Below, piece after piece: positions 1-9,297 of a stretch of 64,000 nucleotides of DNA. Both the position numbers and the translations under genes were made by a program. Below the pieces are notes generated by a model. The model worked only from the letters and a program-made list of their open reading frames with translations, was not told the DNA's origin and made no database searches. This DNA is from an uncultured Lachnospiraceae bacterium (lineage in GTDB: Bacteria; Bacillota; Clostridia; Lachnospirales; Lachnospiraceae), in NCBI GenBank assembly GCA_900316665.1, contig ONDV01000003.1:26345-90344 (forward strand), read 5' to 3'. Every line of letters starts with the position of its first letter. Within the stretch, counting starts at the first letter, position 1.

Positions 1-321
1 TTTCTTCACAGTAAGTCCTGTATACTCTTCAACCTTATATTTAACAGTCTCTTTCAGATTGTCGCAAACAGTGCTGATGCTTACGCCGAAAGAAACTATC
101 ACATGAAAGTCCAGAGAAATACCGTTGTTATCGTCCATGGTCACGGAGATTCCATGTGAAAGGTAATCCTTTTTCAGAAGTTTCACAAGGCCGTCCTTAA
201 TATTAACAGCCGCCATGCCTACGATACCGAAGCATTCAACGGCCACTGAACCGGCATATGTCGCTATGACATCATTATCGATTATCACGCGGCCAAGTCT
301 GGTCTCAATCTGTCCCTGCAT
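1..321 (-). CDS. Asp23/Gls24 family envelope stress response protein (3' end cut off by the window)
   Basis: 107 codons are open from an ATG at 321 to the window edge, so the C-terminus is missing. The N-terminal part, with GRVIIDNDVIATYAG and AVECFGIVGMA, is the hallmark of the Asp23/Gls24 (DUF322) family. These small proteins are linked to envelope stress and the membrane in Firmicutes, and in many genomes this gene neighbours rpmB, as it does here, divergently. The start is fixed by a GGAGG ribosome site about 7 bases upstream (revcomp of 325-330). Family identity is clear; the cellular role is not known from sequence. Confidence 0.88.
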   Translation of the reverse strand, partial: MQGQIETRLGRVIIDNDVIATYAGSVAVECFGIVGMAAVNIKDGLVKLLKKDYLSHGISVTMDDNNGISLDFHVIVSFGVSISTVCDNLKETVKYKVEEYTGLTVKK

Positions 322-357
322 AAAAGCCTCCAGTCAATATAATAATAAACTACTTCT

Positions 358-385
358 ATTATAAAAGATTTCAGCTGAAAAACAA
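358..385 (-). promoter_or_regulatory. Promoter of the Asp23-family gene
   Basis: On the minus strand TTGTTT (380-385) and TATAAT (358-363) are separated by 16 bases. The predicted start, about 351, gives a 30-base leader carrying the GGAGG site. Confidence 0.6.
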
Positions 386-409
386 TTGTTAATTCAATAT
401 GTTTTTTAC

Positions 410-438
410 TTGCTTTTTTATATTCATTCTGATAAACT
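410..438 (+). promoter_or_regulatory. Promoter of rpmB
   Basis: TTGCTT (410-415) and TAAACT (433-438) are 17 bases apart, with a TG one base upstream of the -10 (extended -10). Transcription would start near 445 and run into the AAGGAGG site at 477-483. Confidence 0.55.
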
Positions 439-491
439 GTCAAGAGTTGCGGATATTACGCACTTAATCTGATCTCAAGGAGGTGTTACGG

Positions 492-677
492 ATGGCAAAA
501 TGTGCAGTATGCGGTAAGGGTTCTCACTTCGGAATCAAAGTGAGCCATTCTCACAGAAGATCAAACCGTATGTGGAAGTCAAATGTAAAGTCTGTCAAGT
601 GTGTTGTAAACGGCACCCCGAAGAGACTCTATGTATGTGCTTCATGTCTCAGATCCGGAGCGGTTGAACGCGCATAA
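492..677 (+). CDS. rpmB: Large ribosomal subunit protein bL28
   Basis: This 61-residue protein of the 50S subunit starts MAKCAVCGKGSHFG and contains SHSHRRSNRMWKSN, both diagnostic of bL28. Two CxxC pairs, at residues 4-7 and about 50-53, make it a zinc-ribbon (C+) form. The ATG at 492 is chosen over one at 483 because AAGGAGG (477-483) lies 8 bases upstream of it. It is one of only two plus-strand genes in the window, diverges from the Asp23 gene and is monocistronic, ending in a strong terminator. Confidence 0.97.
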   Translation: MAKCAVCGKGSHFGIKVSHSHRRSNRMWKSNVKSVKCVVNGTPKRLYVCASCLRSGAVERA

Positions 678-692
678 AGATCTGTCAAAAAT

Positions 693-726
693 ACAGAACC
701 GGTTTTTCGCCGGTTCTGTTTTTTTG
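693..726. terminator. Bidirectional intrinsic terminator between rpmB and ytfJ
   Basis: A 10-bp stem ACAGAACCGG/CCGGTTCTGT (693-702 and 710-719) is followed by seven T on the plus strand. On the minus strand it is followed by ATTTTTG, so it can end rpmB from one side and the ytfJ transcript from the other. Confidence 0.85.
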
Positions 727-791
727 TCCAATGATATTATGAAAGCAGATAAAACCCCATCAAGCCTTTTCTGCCGGAATATATGTCTTTG

Positions 792-1163
792 TTACTCTTC
801 TTCCTTGCTGTCTTTCTTGTCTTTCTTGTCTTTATGTCCGGTGAAACGGTCAAGGATCCCCGGCACCATATCTACTATTTTTTCAAACCCCTTTTCAGAA
901 TCAATCTTCACGAGACGCGCATTGCCGTTTTGAATTATAATAACAGCGTCCGGTCTCATCTTTCCGCCAAGTCCGCCGCCGCCGTTTGCCTGATCATTTC
1001 CGAATACACCGGCTCCAACTCCAAATGACACATCCGCAAGAGGAATAATAACAGTATCGCCAACGTTTATCGGTTCGCCCGCTACTGTTTTTGAAGTCAG
1101 AAAAGACTCCAGCCCTTCAAAGAGAGATTCTACAGTTGTCTTGAATTTTTCCTGTTCTGCCAT
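792..1163 (-). CDS. ytfJ: GerW family sporulation protein YtfJ
   Basis: 123 residues with a glycine-rich centre (VSFGVGAGVFG, NGGGGLGGKM) and PDAVIII, typical of GerW/YtfJ, a spore germination protein of the Firmicutes. The C-terminus is a lysine/aspartate-rich tail (HKDKKDKKD). The start codon shares one base with the stop of the DUF2953 gene upstream (TAATG), so the two are translationally coupled. In spore formers ytfI-like DUF2953 and ytfJ genes commonly travel together. This pair indicates the organism belongs to a sporulating lineage. Confidence 0.92.
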   Translation of the reverse strand: MAEQEKFKTTVESLFEGLESFLTSKTVAGEPINVGDTVIIPLADVSFGVGAGVFGNDQANGGGGLGGKMRPDAVIIIQNGNARLVKIDSEKGFEKIVDMVPGILDRFTGHKDKKDKKDSKEEE

Positions 1164-1951
1164 TACTCTTTCCCTTTCACTGCATTTATTAACTGCCTTA
1201 CATCATAATTTAATAATATCCTGATCAGATATATGATCACTACAATAATTATTATATGTCCGTGTGCTTCAATATGTCCATTGAAATATATATCTTCTCC
1301 GGTAAAATCAGGCTCGATCCTTAAACCTTTCATATATGAAAACGGCATTACCGAAAAGAAACCTGTAACATATCCCGTAAGATCCGGATATCCTGTCGAA
1401 TATGATATCCTGCTGTCCTTAAAATGAATACGAAAGGATTTTATTATTCCAACAACATTCTTTATTATATGACTGATGGCTGATGCGAATTTCACATCTT
1501 TAAAATTTTTTATCTTGGATAAAACAGCATCAATTGATGTTTTCTTTTTCTTCTTACTTCCTGAGACGGATTTATTTTTTACCTTTTTACGAAAAGAAGG
1601 CTTCCTGCCATTTCTTGCAGCAGAATCAGTTTCTTTCTCCTTTGATTTCTTTTCTTCTTTATTAAGCGCTGACGGACTCTTGCCATCCTCATTGTCATCA
1701 TCTACTGAGTCAGGTTCATTATCATTAAATAAAGGTATTTTTATAAACCCGAGTATCCTTACAGCAAGACCGTCACATGATGTACTGCTGTATTTAACAG
1801 ATATGACATGAAGCATGGTATGAGCTGAAAAATAAAATTTATTCTCATCACCAAACGCAGCTTTAATTTTAAATGAGACCGGTTCAAGCAGTATTAATCC
1901 AATTATTATCAGAATGATAATAAGAATCATTACTATTATCCTGACAATCAA
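1163..1951 (-). CDS. DUF2953 domain protein (YtfI-like), membrane anchored
   Basis: 262 residues. A hydrophobic N-terminal helix (about residues 3-23) is followed by a beta-rich region, then a long charged linker rich in K/S/D/E (about 80-140). The C-terminal DUF2953 part contains SYSTGYPDLTGYVTG and ends in a second hydrophobic segment (about 230-248). The start appears to be TTG at 1951, with GAGGTG upstream and a TTGA overlap with the preceding gene; an ATG seven codons inside is the alternative. It lies directly before ytfJ, as in other spore formers. Biochemical function is unknown. Confidence 0.75.
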   Translation of the reverse strand: MIVRIIVMILIIILIIIGLILLEPVSFKIKAAFGDENKFYFSAHTMLHVISVKYSSTSCDGLAVRILGFIKIPLFNDNEPDSVDDDNEDGKSPSALNKEEKKSKEKETDSAARNGRKPSFRKKVKNKSVSGSKKKKKTSIDAVLSKIKNFKDVKFASAISHIIKNVVGIIKSFRIHFKDSRISYSTGYPDLTGYVTGFFSVMPFSYMKGLRIEPDFTGEDIYFNGHIEAHGHIIIIVVIIYLIRILLNYDVRQLINAVKGKE

Positions 1952-2289
1952 ACAATCACCTCATCTCCGGTTCTTTTTTTAATGTAATCGCGAACATTAT
2001 TGTCAATAGCTGAATATGCTTCGGCAAAAAGAAAGAGGATCATCTCATAAGCTTCATCTTTAGAGAAAGCGACACCGATAAGAACAGAATTATCATAAAG
2101 CTCTCTGTTTCTCACATATTCCGCCTGACTTATCACATAAAGAAGCTCTCCCTTAAGGGGTGATGTGAAGATGAAACGGATATTTTTATCGAGCCTGATA
2201 TGAGACTTTTTTCTCATATTCTTTATTATACCCGGCAGGGAATTCCTGTCCATAGCAGAACCCATAAGCAGCGGTTGAAAAAATTTCAT
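1948..2289 (-). CDS. Small conserved protein of unknown function in the SEDS/PBP operon
   Basis: 113 residues, no signal peptide or clear membrane helix. I do not recognise a named domain. It starts by ATGA overlap with the PBP gene upstream and overlaps the DUF2953 gene downstream, so it is embedded in one translation-coupled operon. Its central part (LLYVISQAEYVRNRELYDNS, then GVAFSKDEAYEMILFLFAEAY) looks like a compact alpha/beta fold. Strong coupling suggests it is real and works with the neighbouring envelope or sporulation genes, but no function can be assigned. Confidence 0.7.
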   Translation of the reverse strand: MKFFQPLLMGSAMDRNSLPGIIKNMRKKSHIRLDKNIRFIFTSPLKGELLYVISQAEYVRNRELYDNSVLIGVAFSKDEAYEMILFLFAEAYSAIDNNVRDYIKKRTGDEVIV

Positions 2290-3713
2290 TTCTTATACCA
2301 TTCCTCCAGCAGTGATTTTACAAGAGATATAGCCGCGGGAGAATAATGCTCGCTTCCTTCAGCCACAGCCGCGAAAGCTATTGGTTTCTCTCCATTAGGA
2401 TCTGTCGCAAAACCGGTAAAAAGAGAATTCGTAACATTCCCGTCTCCTATCTGAGCAGTTCCGGTCTTTCCGTAAGCCATATAGGCTCCTGTATTCAACC
2501 TTCTGCCGGTGCCGTGAGTCACTACATTTCTCATGAAATTCTGCAGTTCTGCAGCTTCATCCCTTGTCATAAGATCTGTGTATCTTTTGACTGAATGGGA
2601 TGAAACGGTCTTTCCGTCAGCTGACACTACAGAACTTACCATATAAGGTTCCATAAGGGTACCCTCGTTATAAATCGATGCTGAAATAAGCATCATGTGA
2701 TAAGGCGAAATATGTGTATTGCCCTGACCAAAAGCCGTTGCCATCACGAGAGAACTGCTGTCGCCATTCTTTAGAGAAAAACTGCTTTTAACCGTCCCAT
2801 CAATGTCTCCCGGAAGTTTTTTATTAAAAAGTAAAGATGAAGCAGTCTTTCTGTAACTGTCAATATCAAGCTTCAGTCCAATCTGTGAAAAAGCCACATT
2901 GCAAGAATTATAGAAGGCAGCCAATGTATTCTCGCTGCCATGCCTCTCGCCTCCGGCACAGTGAACAGTATATCCCTTGTATGTATAGGCTCCGTTACAG
3001 TTGAATCTGTCATTCTCACTGCCGCCTTCCCTCAGATATTCTAGCAGGGTGACGATCTTAAAAGTAGATCCCGGAGTATATCTTCCCTGAACGGCACGGT
3101 TAAAAAGAGGCGAGCCGTTATCTGAGGAATTTACAAGACTGTTCCAGTCTTCTGAAATGGTATTTGGATCATAATCAGGCTTTGATACGGAACACAATAC
3201 AGCTCCTGTTTCAGGATCCATTGCTATGAGAGCGCCTTTTATGTTGCTGCCGAAAGCGTTATAGACCGCCTGCTGAAGAGAAGGAGAAAGTGTTGTATTA
3301 ATATTGTCGCCCGGCAGCTTTTTATCATTAAGATTTTTTTTGCTCTTGGAGATTATATTGTCATGCGACTTCATAAGCGTCTCGTTCTCGGTCTTTTCAA
3401 GGCCTCCGGTTCCTGCTCCGGTATAACCGACAATTTGAGAAAAGACACTGCCGTAAGGATAGGATCTTATCTCTTTTCCATTCGCATCAATAGTATTCCT
3501 GGCCAGGACGCTTCCGTCTCCTGCGTAAATTACTCCTCTTTCCACATCTTCCGCTTTTTTTGCGTTTACGGGATTATAGGCGCTTTTAAGATACCTTTCA
3601 CTTCCGATTGCGAGAAACCATGTAAAATAAGCTGTCAGGACCAGAAATACAAAGAATATTGAGAAGGTAAGAATAAATATGGATGTGCGCTGCTTATTAC
3701 TTTCCTGATTCAT
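2286..3713 (-). CDS. Class B penicillin-binding protein, peptidoglycan D,D-transpeptidase (PbpA type)
   Basis: 475 residues: one N-terminal transmembrane helix (about 12-35), a short dimerisation region, then a transpeptidase domain. All three catalytic motifs are present: STFK at 216-219, SCN at 270-272 and KTGT at 416-419. It crosslinks peptidoglycan outside the membrane. The protein is short compared with FtsI or PBP2 (usually 600-700 residues) and matches the compact PbpA class that pairs with a SEDS polymerase. The partner gene immediately upstream overlaps it by ATGA. Role in division, elongation or spore cortex cannot be separated from sequence. Confidence 0.93.
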   Translation of the reverse strand: MNQESNKQRTSIFILTFSIFFVFLVLTAYFTWFLAIGSERYLKSAYNPVNAKKAEDVERGVIYAGDGSVLARNTIDANGKEIRSYPYGSVFSQIVGYTGAGTGGLEKTENETLMKSHDNIISKSKKNLNDKKLPGDNINTTLSPSLQQAVYNAFGSNIKGALIAMDPETGAVLCSVSKPDYDPNTISEDWNSLVNSSDNGSPLFNRAVQGRYTPGSTFKIVTLLEYLREGGSENDRFNCNGAYTYKGYTVHCAGGERHGSENTLAAFYNSCNVAFSQIGLKLDIDSYRKTASSLLFNKKLPGDIDGTVKSSFSLKNGDSSSLVMATAFGQGNTHISPYHMMLISASIYNEGTLMEPYMVSSVVSADGKTVSSHSVKRYTDLMTRDEAAELQNFMRNVVTHGTGRRLNTGAYMAYGKTGTAQIGDGNVTNSLFTGFATDPNGEKPIAFAAVAEGSEHYSPAAISLVKSLLEEWYKK

Positions 3714-5032
3714 TTTTTCCTCCTCTCCGGTCTGGCTGAATACATACCCTGAATAATTGAAAATGTGATAAATGATGCCATAAGGGAGCTGCCTCCATAA
3801 CTTATGAAGGGCAGAGTCACACCAGTAGACGGTATGAATTTTATTACTCCTCCGATGGATAAAAACAGCTGAAATCCGTAGGATATTCCAAGTCCTGAAG
3901 CCAAAAGTCTGTCAAAACCGGATCTTGTGACGACTGAAATATTCATGATAAGGATAAAACATGATACGCAAAGGAAAATCAGTATTATGGCAAAGAGACC
4001 GCCCATCTCCTCTGAGATAGCTGAAAAGACAAAGTCTTTTGACACTACCGGTATCCTCTCCGGCACACCCTTTAAAAGGCCTGTTCCGAACCAGCTTCCT
4101 GAACTTATGGCAAAAAGCGACTGGCACATCTGATATCCTGAAGTTTCAAAGTGGGACAGTGGATCTATCCAGGCAGTAATTCTTGTCGATATATGGGAAA
4201 ATACAGTCGAAAGCAGAATCAGAGATGATGCCAGCGCAGCTCCGCTTCCAATGATAATAAGAATATTTCCGGACCAGACATAATAAATTCCTGCCATTAT
4301 TACAAAGATGATGCCGGCGCCTCCGAGATCTCTGTTTGCCATAAGAATAAGTATATGAAGCAGAGAAATCATAAATATAGCGAAGGAAAACATTTTGCTC
4401 TTGTTTTTGTCGGCCTGGCAAAGCCCTGCTGCGAGGAAGAGAGAAAAGAGAATCTTCACAAATTCTATAGGCTGGAATGATATTGGGCCTATCCTTAAGG
4501 AAAGTTTTGCGCCGTATTCTATCCGTCCGAGAACAGCCACCAGAAGCAGCATCATGAGTCCTGTTATGGCGAACAAAAAGGCAAATCTGTCGATTCTTTC
4601 TCCTGATTTGAAAAGGAATGCAATAATAAAGAAAAGCGCCATGCCAAAAGATGCCATTATAAGCTGCTTAATGAAATATCCGGATGAGAGTCTTGACTGA
4701 ATCAAAAAACCTATGGACATAAGCATCAGCATATGATTGAAAAGAAGCCTGCTTGAATCAGGAAGAATCTTTACAAAAAGGATTATGAAAACAGCGAAAT
4801 ACAAGAAGAGGATCAGGGCTTCCAGAAGATAAAAAAAGCTTCTGGAATTGGCGAAAAGCACAGTATATCCTACCGCTATAAAAAAGAACATCAATATATT
4901 TTGTCTCATATATAGAAGCGAGCGTGATCTTCTGCTGCTGCCGCTTCTTATGGATAAATATGCGTCAAACGTATATAGAGCCATTATAATAAGAAGTACA
5001 TATCTTGACGCGTCAGTTACTATTCGTGGCAC
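3710..5032 (-). CDS. SEDS family peptidoglycan glycosyltransferase (FtsW/RodA/SpoVE type)
   Basis: 440 residues with about 12 hydrophobic helices. The C-terminal half has the SEDS signatures: GPISFQPIEFVKI, GGAGIIFVIM, GSWFGTGLLKG and TGVTLPFISYGGSS. It polymerises lipid II glycan strands in partnership with a class B PBP, here encoded next in the operon. The start is GTG at 5032 with AAAGGAG seven bases before it; the GTG overlaps the stop of the U32 gene (TAGTG). Whether it is FtsW, RodA or SpoVE cannot be decided, and a second SEDS gene is expected elsewhere in the genome. Confidence 0.92.
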   Translation of the reverse strand: MPRIVTDASRYVLLIIMALYTFDAYLSIRSGSSRRSRSLLYMRQNILMFFFIAVGYTVLFANSRSFFYLLEALILFLYFAVFIILFVKILPDSSRLLFNHMLMLMSIGFLIQSRLSSGYFIKQLIMASFGMALFFIIAFLFKSGERIDRFAFLFAITGLMMLLLVAVLGRIEYGAKLSLRIGPISFQPIEFVKILFSLFLAAGLCQADKNKSKMFSFAIFMISLLHILILMANRDLGGAGIIFVIMAGIYYVWSGNILIIIGSGAALASSLILLSTVFSHISTRITAWIDPLSHFETSGYQMCQSLFAISSGSWFGTGLLKGVPERIPVVSKDFVFSAISEEMGGLFAIILIFLCVSCFILIMNISVVTRSGFDRLLASGLGISYGFQLFLSIGGVIKFIPSTGVTLPFISYGGSSLMASFITFSIIQGMYSARPERRKK

Positions 5033-7209
5033 TACATTACTCCTTTGAAAAAGTGTCCGTATGTATAGGAATGAACCGGTTCAGAAGGAATTCCTTTTAG
5101 AAAACAGTCTCTGTACATTCGAAGGACATTTGTCACATCATCTTCGGTCTCAGTAGTAAAATATAATGAATAAGCTCCAGGTTTTAAGGAAAGCGCACTT
5201 TCAGGCTTTGGAAACAGGGTATAAATATTTGCATTATAGACCGTATTCATACATATCGAGCAGTCATTTATTACAGGCATTCTTGCCTTTGTTCTGTCTT
5301 CGAGAAATAAGATGCCCGGAGTCTTCTTACATGATAAAAGATCTTTCATGGTACAATCAGCTTTTATCATCATGGGCATACGCCCGTAAATAATCAGAGA
5401 GCTTATTTTATTATCCCTTGCTTTTATCTCACTGTTCATAAGCTCGACCGGCACTGTATCAAATCTAAATCCCAGAGACTTAAATGAAGCCTGCGAATAG
5501 GCTGACCATCCGCTTAATCGCATCGACAGTCCAATTTTATCATGGCTTATCCGGCATGACAAAAGAAATCCCAATGAGTCATATGACTGAGCTCTGTAAT
5601 AATCGAAAAAGGAGCTCCATGTATTAAGAGATCTCAGCAATTTATCGGCAATATCAGCTCTTAAAACATCCGGCATCAAAAGTCCGTACCTTCTTATTTT
5701 TGAATTAGAAGTTTTTATCTCTCTAAAGGAGTCTTTATAAGAATCATCAAGGATGAATCTGTGTGACAAGAGGATATCGTATCTCTTGTCACTTTCTTCT
5801 AAAAACCTGCATACAGCACTAAGCTGATGGGGAGTGGATACAAGGATCTCAGTTGAAGGATCTTTTATCTCTTTTTTATTTACATCGGAGAAATTGAAAG
5901 GCAGATTTCCGGATGGTATTTCTTTTGGTTCTCTTCCGCCTGACATCAAAATAAGAAGCCTGGATAAAGATTCCCGCCTCATATTATTCAATGATTTTAT
6001 GGTAAGAAAAGGTGAACCAATAACGTCAGCTTTTATTTTTCTTATGGAAAAAGGCGTCTGACCTGTCTTAATAAAATGCTTTATAACATCATCTTCACTG
6101 ATGGGACAGTTTTTGGCATGACTTGACACCTGACCCTTATAATTCATGATGAAGGTGCCGTCTGAATCATAGAATAAGACTTCCGATTCCATTCCTTCCC
6201 GCACAGTGACATGGACATCTATCTCCCGTTTCAAATGCTTTTTAATATCAGCGGTATTTGAGCTTTTCATTGAGCTGTTTTCAGCTATGAGCCCCGGACC
6301 ATTATGCCTGTCAAAATAAAGATCGGTAAAACCTGACCGGTTGCCCGTCATGAGAAGCTTATTATAATCAGATTTCGTGACCTTGTAATCAGCCGGATCT
6401 TCCATAGCCAGATCGAGATAGTGTCTGTAAAGTCTTACGACGGATGAAACATATGACTCTGTCTTCATCCTGCCTTCTATCTTGAAGGAATATACTCCGG
6501 ATTCTATCATCTCGGGGATCCGTTTGATACCGGCAAGGTCTCTTGTCGAAAGAAGACAGGAAGGATTCTTTGAGATAGGATTATTATTAATATCAAAAGC
6601 TTTATAAGAAAGTCTGCATGGCTGGGCGCACCTGCCTCTGTTTCCGCTCCTGCCACCAAGGAATGATGACATGAGACACTGACCTGAATATGATATGCAT
6701 AGAGCACCGTGCAGAAAACATTCGAGCTCTGCGCCTGTCTTTTTATGAATCTGCTTTATTTCACTAAGAGACAGCTCTCTTGCAAGCACTATCCTTGATG
6801 CTCCCAATTCTTTAAGATAGGAAACGCCATATTCGGAAGTTACTGACATCTGAGTGCTTACATGAATGGGCAGATCAGGAAAACAGCTTTTTATCAAAAA
6901 AAATACACCTATGTCCTGAACAAGTACTGCATCAATGCCGGCATTATAATAAAATTCAAGATAATCGATAAGGTCGTCCTCGACTTCCCTGTCTTTCAGG
7001 AGAGTATTAAGAGTAAGATAGCATTTTCTTCCGAACAAGTGAGCATATCTTATACCGTTTTCAGCATCTTCTCTTGAAAAATTATCAGCATAAGCCCTTG
7101 CGCCGAACTTATCCCCGCCGAAATATACTGCATCAGCTCCTGCCGTCACAGCGGTCTTTAAGATATCAAGATTTCCGGCAGGTGCAAGCAGTTCAGTCTG
7201 CTTTTCCAT
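5032..7209 (-). CDS. Peptidase U32 family protein (RlhA/TrhP-like, with DUF3656-type extension)
   Basis: 725 residues. The N-terminal half is a U32 domain: LLAPAGNLDILKTAVTAGAD, VYFGGDKFGARA and the cysteine-rich signature CLMSSFLGGRSGNRGRCAQP, followed by C and R. Characterised relatives (RlhA, TrhP) introduce hydroxyl groups into 23S rRNA or tRNA in an Fe-S and prephenate dependent way, so RNA hydroxylation is more likely than proteolysis. The C-terminal 350 residues form the collagenase-like extension of the long subfamily. It overlaps zapA by 17 bases and the SEDS gene by one base. Confidence 0.85.
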   Translation of the reverse strand: MEKQTELLAPAGNLDILKTAVTAGADAVYFGGDKFGARAYADNFSREDAENGIRYAHLFGRKCYLTLNTLLKDREVEDDLIDYLEFYYNAGIDAVLVQDIGVFFLIKSCFPDLPIHVSTQMSVTSEYGVSYLKELGASRIVLARELSLSEIKQIHKKTGAELECFLHGALCISYSGQCLMSSFLGGRSGNRGRCAQPCRLSYKAFDINNNPISKNPSCLLSTRDLAGIKRIPEMIESGVYSFKIEGRMKTESYVSSVVRLYRHYLDLAMEDPADYKVTKSDYNKLLMTGNRSGFTDLYFDRHNGPGLIAENSSMKSSNTADIKKHLKREIDVHVTVREGMESEVLFYDSDGTFIMNYKGQVSSHAKNCPISEDDVIKHFIKTGQTPFSIRKIKADVIGSPFLTIKSLNNMRRESLSRLLILMSGGREPKEIPSGNLPFNFSDVNKKEIKDPSTEILVSTPHQLSAVCRFLEESDKRYDILLSHRFILDDSYKDSFREIKTSNSKIRRYGLLMPDVLRADIADKLLRSLNTWSSFFDYYRAQSYDSLGFLLSCRISHDKIGLSMRLSGWSAYSQASFKSLGFRFDTVPVELMNSEIKARDNKISSLIIYGRMPMMIKADCTMKDLLSCKKTPGILFLEDRTKARMPVINDCSICMNTVYNANIYTLFPKPESALSLKPGAYSLYFTTETEDDVTNVLRMYRDCFLKGIPSEPVHSYTYGHFFKGVM

Positions 7210-7552
7210 TTTTATTTAAAGCCTTTACCTTATCTTCAAGCTCGTTTATTTTTACATTCATATTCACAAGATCCTGCTTCAGCTTGCAGATCTCCTGATC
7301 CTTCATGCTGATGTCATTCTCTGCATTTACTACACGTTCACGTGCCTTGAAAAGATCGTCTGCTATGTTCAGCTCCAGAAGGACTGTCTTCATATCCCGG
7401 CTCAGTTCTTTATAATAATCAAGTCCCTTTACTTCATCTATTTTTCCGTTCAGATACGCAGCTACCTTCTGCAGATATTCGGGCTCTTCATAGCCGCTTA
7501 AAGTGTACATATTACCATCGATTATCACATCAATGCTTTTCTTTGCTGACAT
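7193..7552 (-). CDS. zapA: Cell division protein ZapA
   Basis: 119 residues. The N-terminus (VIIDGNMYTLSGYEEPEYLQ, then KVAAYLN and KIDEV) is the ZapA globular domain that binds FtsZ filaments. The C-terminal 60 residues are a predicted coiled coil (heptads through EICKLKQDLVNMNVKINELE). ZapA bundles FtsZ at the division site. The ATG at 7552 has GGAGG eight bases upstream. It is the first gene of a run that continues into the U32, SEDS and PBP genes, consistent with an envelope/division operon. Confidence 0.9.
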   Translation of the reverse strand: MSAKKSIDVIIDGNMYTLSGYEEPEYLQKVAAYLNGKIDEVKGLDYYKELSRDMKTVLLELNIADDLFKARERVVNAENDISMKDQEICKLKQDLVNMNVKINELEDKVKALNKNGKAD

Positions 7553-7652
7553 AAAAAACCTCCGCTTAAATTTTTTGATCAGTCGGAACTAAAAAGTACA
7601 TTTACACACATTTAAAATTACGCGTGGCATACCATTTTTAATAAGTATAACC

Positions 7653-8654
7653 TCAGTCCGGCTTTTTTTGAACATCAAAATGCTCATAGGACAGATCCGT
7701 TGCTACTCTTCCCTTCGGAGTTCTATTTATAAAGCCGTTTTTTACAAGATATGGCTCGTAAACATCTTCGATCGTCTCCGGATCTTCGCCGAGAGCGGCA
7801 GCTAATGTATCCAGACCAACCGGACCGCCGCTGAATTTTTCTATTATTGTAAGAATCATATTTCGGTCAGTCCTGTCAAGACCGCACTTATCTACTTCAA
7901 GAAGTTTTAATCCCTCTTCCGCTATTTTTTTTGTGATACGTCCATCATATCTTACTTCCGCATAATCCCTTATTCGTTTCAAGAGCCTGTTTGAAAGCCT
8001 AGGGGTTCCGCGGCTCCTGCGGGCAATCTCATAAGCTCCTTCATCGTCTATGGGCACATTCAGCTTTTCAGCTGATTTTTTTACTATAATAGATAGTTCA
8101 TCCGGCCTATAAAATTCCAAATGAGATATCACTCCGAATCTATCTCTTAACGGCTGTGACAGAAGACCCGCTCTTGTGGTTGCGCCAACCAGCGTAAATT
8201 TTGGAAGATTTATCCTGATAGATTTCGCGGTCGAGCCTTTTCCAATAACCACATCTATGGCATAATCTTCCATTGCAGGATACAATACTTCCTCGACCTG
8301 TCTGTTAAGCCTGTGGATCTCATCGATGAAAATAAGATCCCCATCCTGCAGCGAACCTAAGATAGCGGTTATTTCTCCGGGATTCTGAATGGCAGGACCG
8401 CTTGTCACTTTCATATGAACTCCCATTTCGTTTGCGATCACACCGGCCAGAGTGGTCTTGCCCAGACCGGGAGGTCCGTAAAAAAGACAGTGATCAAGCG
8501 GCTCATGTCTGACTTTTGCAGCCTTTATATATATCTGAAGATTATTTTTTACTTTTTCCTGACCTATATATTCATCAAAAGTCTTTGGTCGGAGTGATTT
8601 TTCAAATGTCTGCTCCTCGGGCCTGGCCTTTGTGGATATTACTCTTCTCTCCAT
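7653..8654 (-). CDS. ruvB: Holliday junction branch migration ATPase RuvB
   Basis: 333 residues, full length. Walker A is [11 protein letters not shown], Walker [11 protein letters not shown], sensor region [18 protein letters not shown], and the C-terminal winged helix includes [16 protein letters not shown]. RuvB hexamers drive branch migration of Holliday junctions with RuvA. It follows ruvA by 8 bases and ends the proA-miaB-ruvAB run. No ruvC is nearby, as usual in Firmicutes, where RecU resolves junctions. Confidence 0.98.
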   Translation of the reverse strand: MERRVISTKARPEEQTFEKSLRPKTFDEYIGQEKVKNNLQIYIKAAKVRHEPLDHCLFYGPPGLGKTTLAGVIANEMGVHMKVTSGPAIQNPGEITAILGSLQDGDLIFIDEIHRLNRQVEEVLYPAMEDYAIDVVIGKGSTAKSIRINLPKFTLVGATTRAGLLSQPLRDRFGVISHLEFYRPDELSIIVKKSAEKLNVPIDDEGAYEIARRSRGTPRLSNRLLKRIRDYAEVRYDGRITKKIAEEGLKLLEVDKCGLDRTDRNMILTIIEKFSGGPVGLDTLAAALGEDPETIEDVYEPYLVKNGFINRTPKGRVATDLSYEHFDVQKKPD

Positions 8655-8662
8655 AATACTCC

Positions 8663-9271
8663 CTAAAGTACATACAGTCTATTAAGTGTTTCCTTGATCC
8701 AGTCCTCAGTTGTTCTGTCGGGATCGTCTTCAATATCTCTCATTGCGCGAAGAATATCAGAATTATTATAACCTAGCGCATTAAGAGCCAGAACCGCGTC
8801 ATTTTTATTGCCATGATCAACAATAGCTGCAACATTCTGAGCAGAGCCGGATGACAGGCTTTCATTTATATCTATATCGACCTTATCTTTCAGTTCAAGA
8901 ATAATTCTCCTCGCTGTCTTTGGTCCTATTCCGGGCGCCGAGCATAATTTTTTTTCATCTTCTCCGGCAATGGCAAAAACAAGATCATCAACAGGCACTG
9001 CCGACAGAACGGCTACGGCGTTCCTCGGTCCTATTCCGCTTACACTGAGAAGAAGCCTGAACATATCAAGTGATGATTTTGAAAGAAACCCATACAGGCT
9101 CAGATTGTCCTCGGATACCTGCAGATGGGTATGGATCTTTATTTCTTCTCCTGAATTCAGTGAAGATATATCGGATGAAGGCATAATAACATAATATCCG
9201 ATGCCATTATTACTTATTATTATCCCGTTTTCCAGGATCTCGCTTACTTTTCCTTCTATAAAAGCTATCAT
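8663..9271 (-). CDS. ruvA: Holliday junction DNA-binding protein RuvA
   Basis: 202 residues: an N-terminal OB fold ([20 protein letters not shown]), tandem helix-hairpin-helix motifs ([17 protein letters not shown] and [20 protein letters not shown]), and a C-terminal RuvB-contacting domain ([16 protein letters not shown]). It binds four-way junctions and loads RuvB. Upstream is the Gx transporter gene, 26 bases away; downstream is ruvB. Length and domains are standard. Confidence 0.98.
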   Translation of the reverse strand: MIAFIEGKVSEILENGIIISNNGIGYYVIMPSSDISSLNSGEEIKIHTHLQVSEDNLSLYGFLSKSSLDMFRLLLSVSGIGPRNAVAVLSAVPVDDLVFAIAGEDEKKLCSAPGIGPKTARRIILELKDKVDIDINESLSSGSAQNVAAIVDHGNKNDAVLALNALGYNNSDILRAMRDIEDDPDRTTEDWIKETLNRLYVL

Positions 9272-9297
9272 ATTTATATCCTTGAATACTCACATCA

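Noticed and set aside
2286..3713. Truncated PBP2/FtsI pseudogene
   Set aside because: The short N-terminal region might suggest truncation, but all catalytic motifs and a membrane anchor are intact and the length fits the PbpA class.
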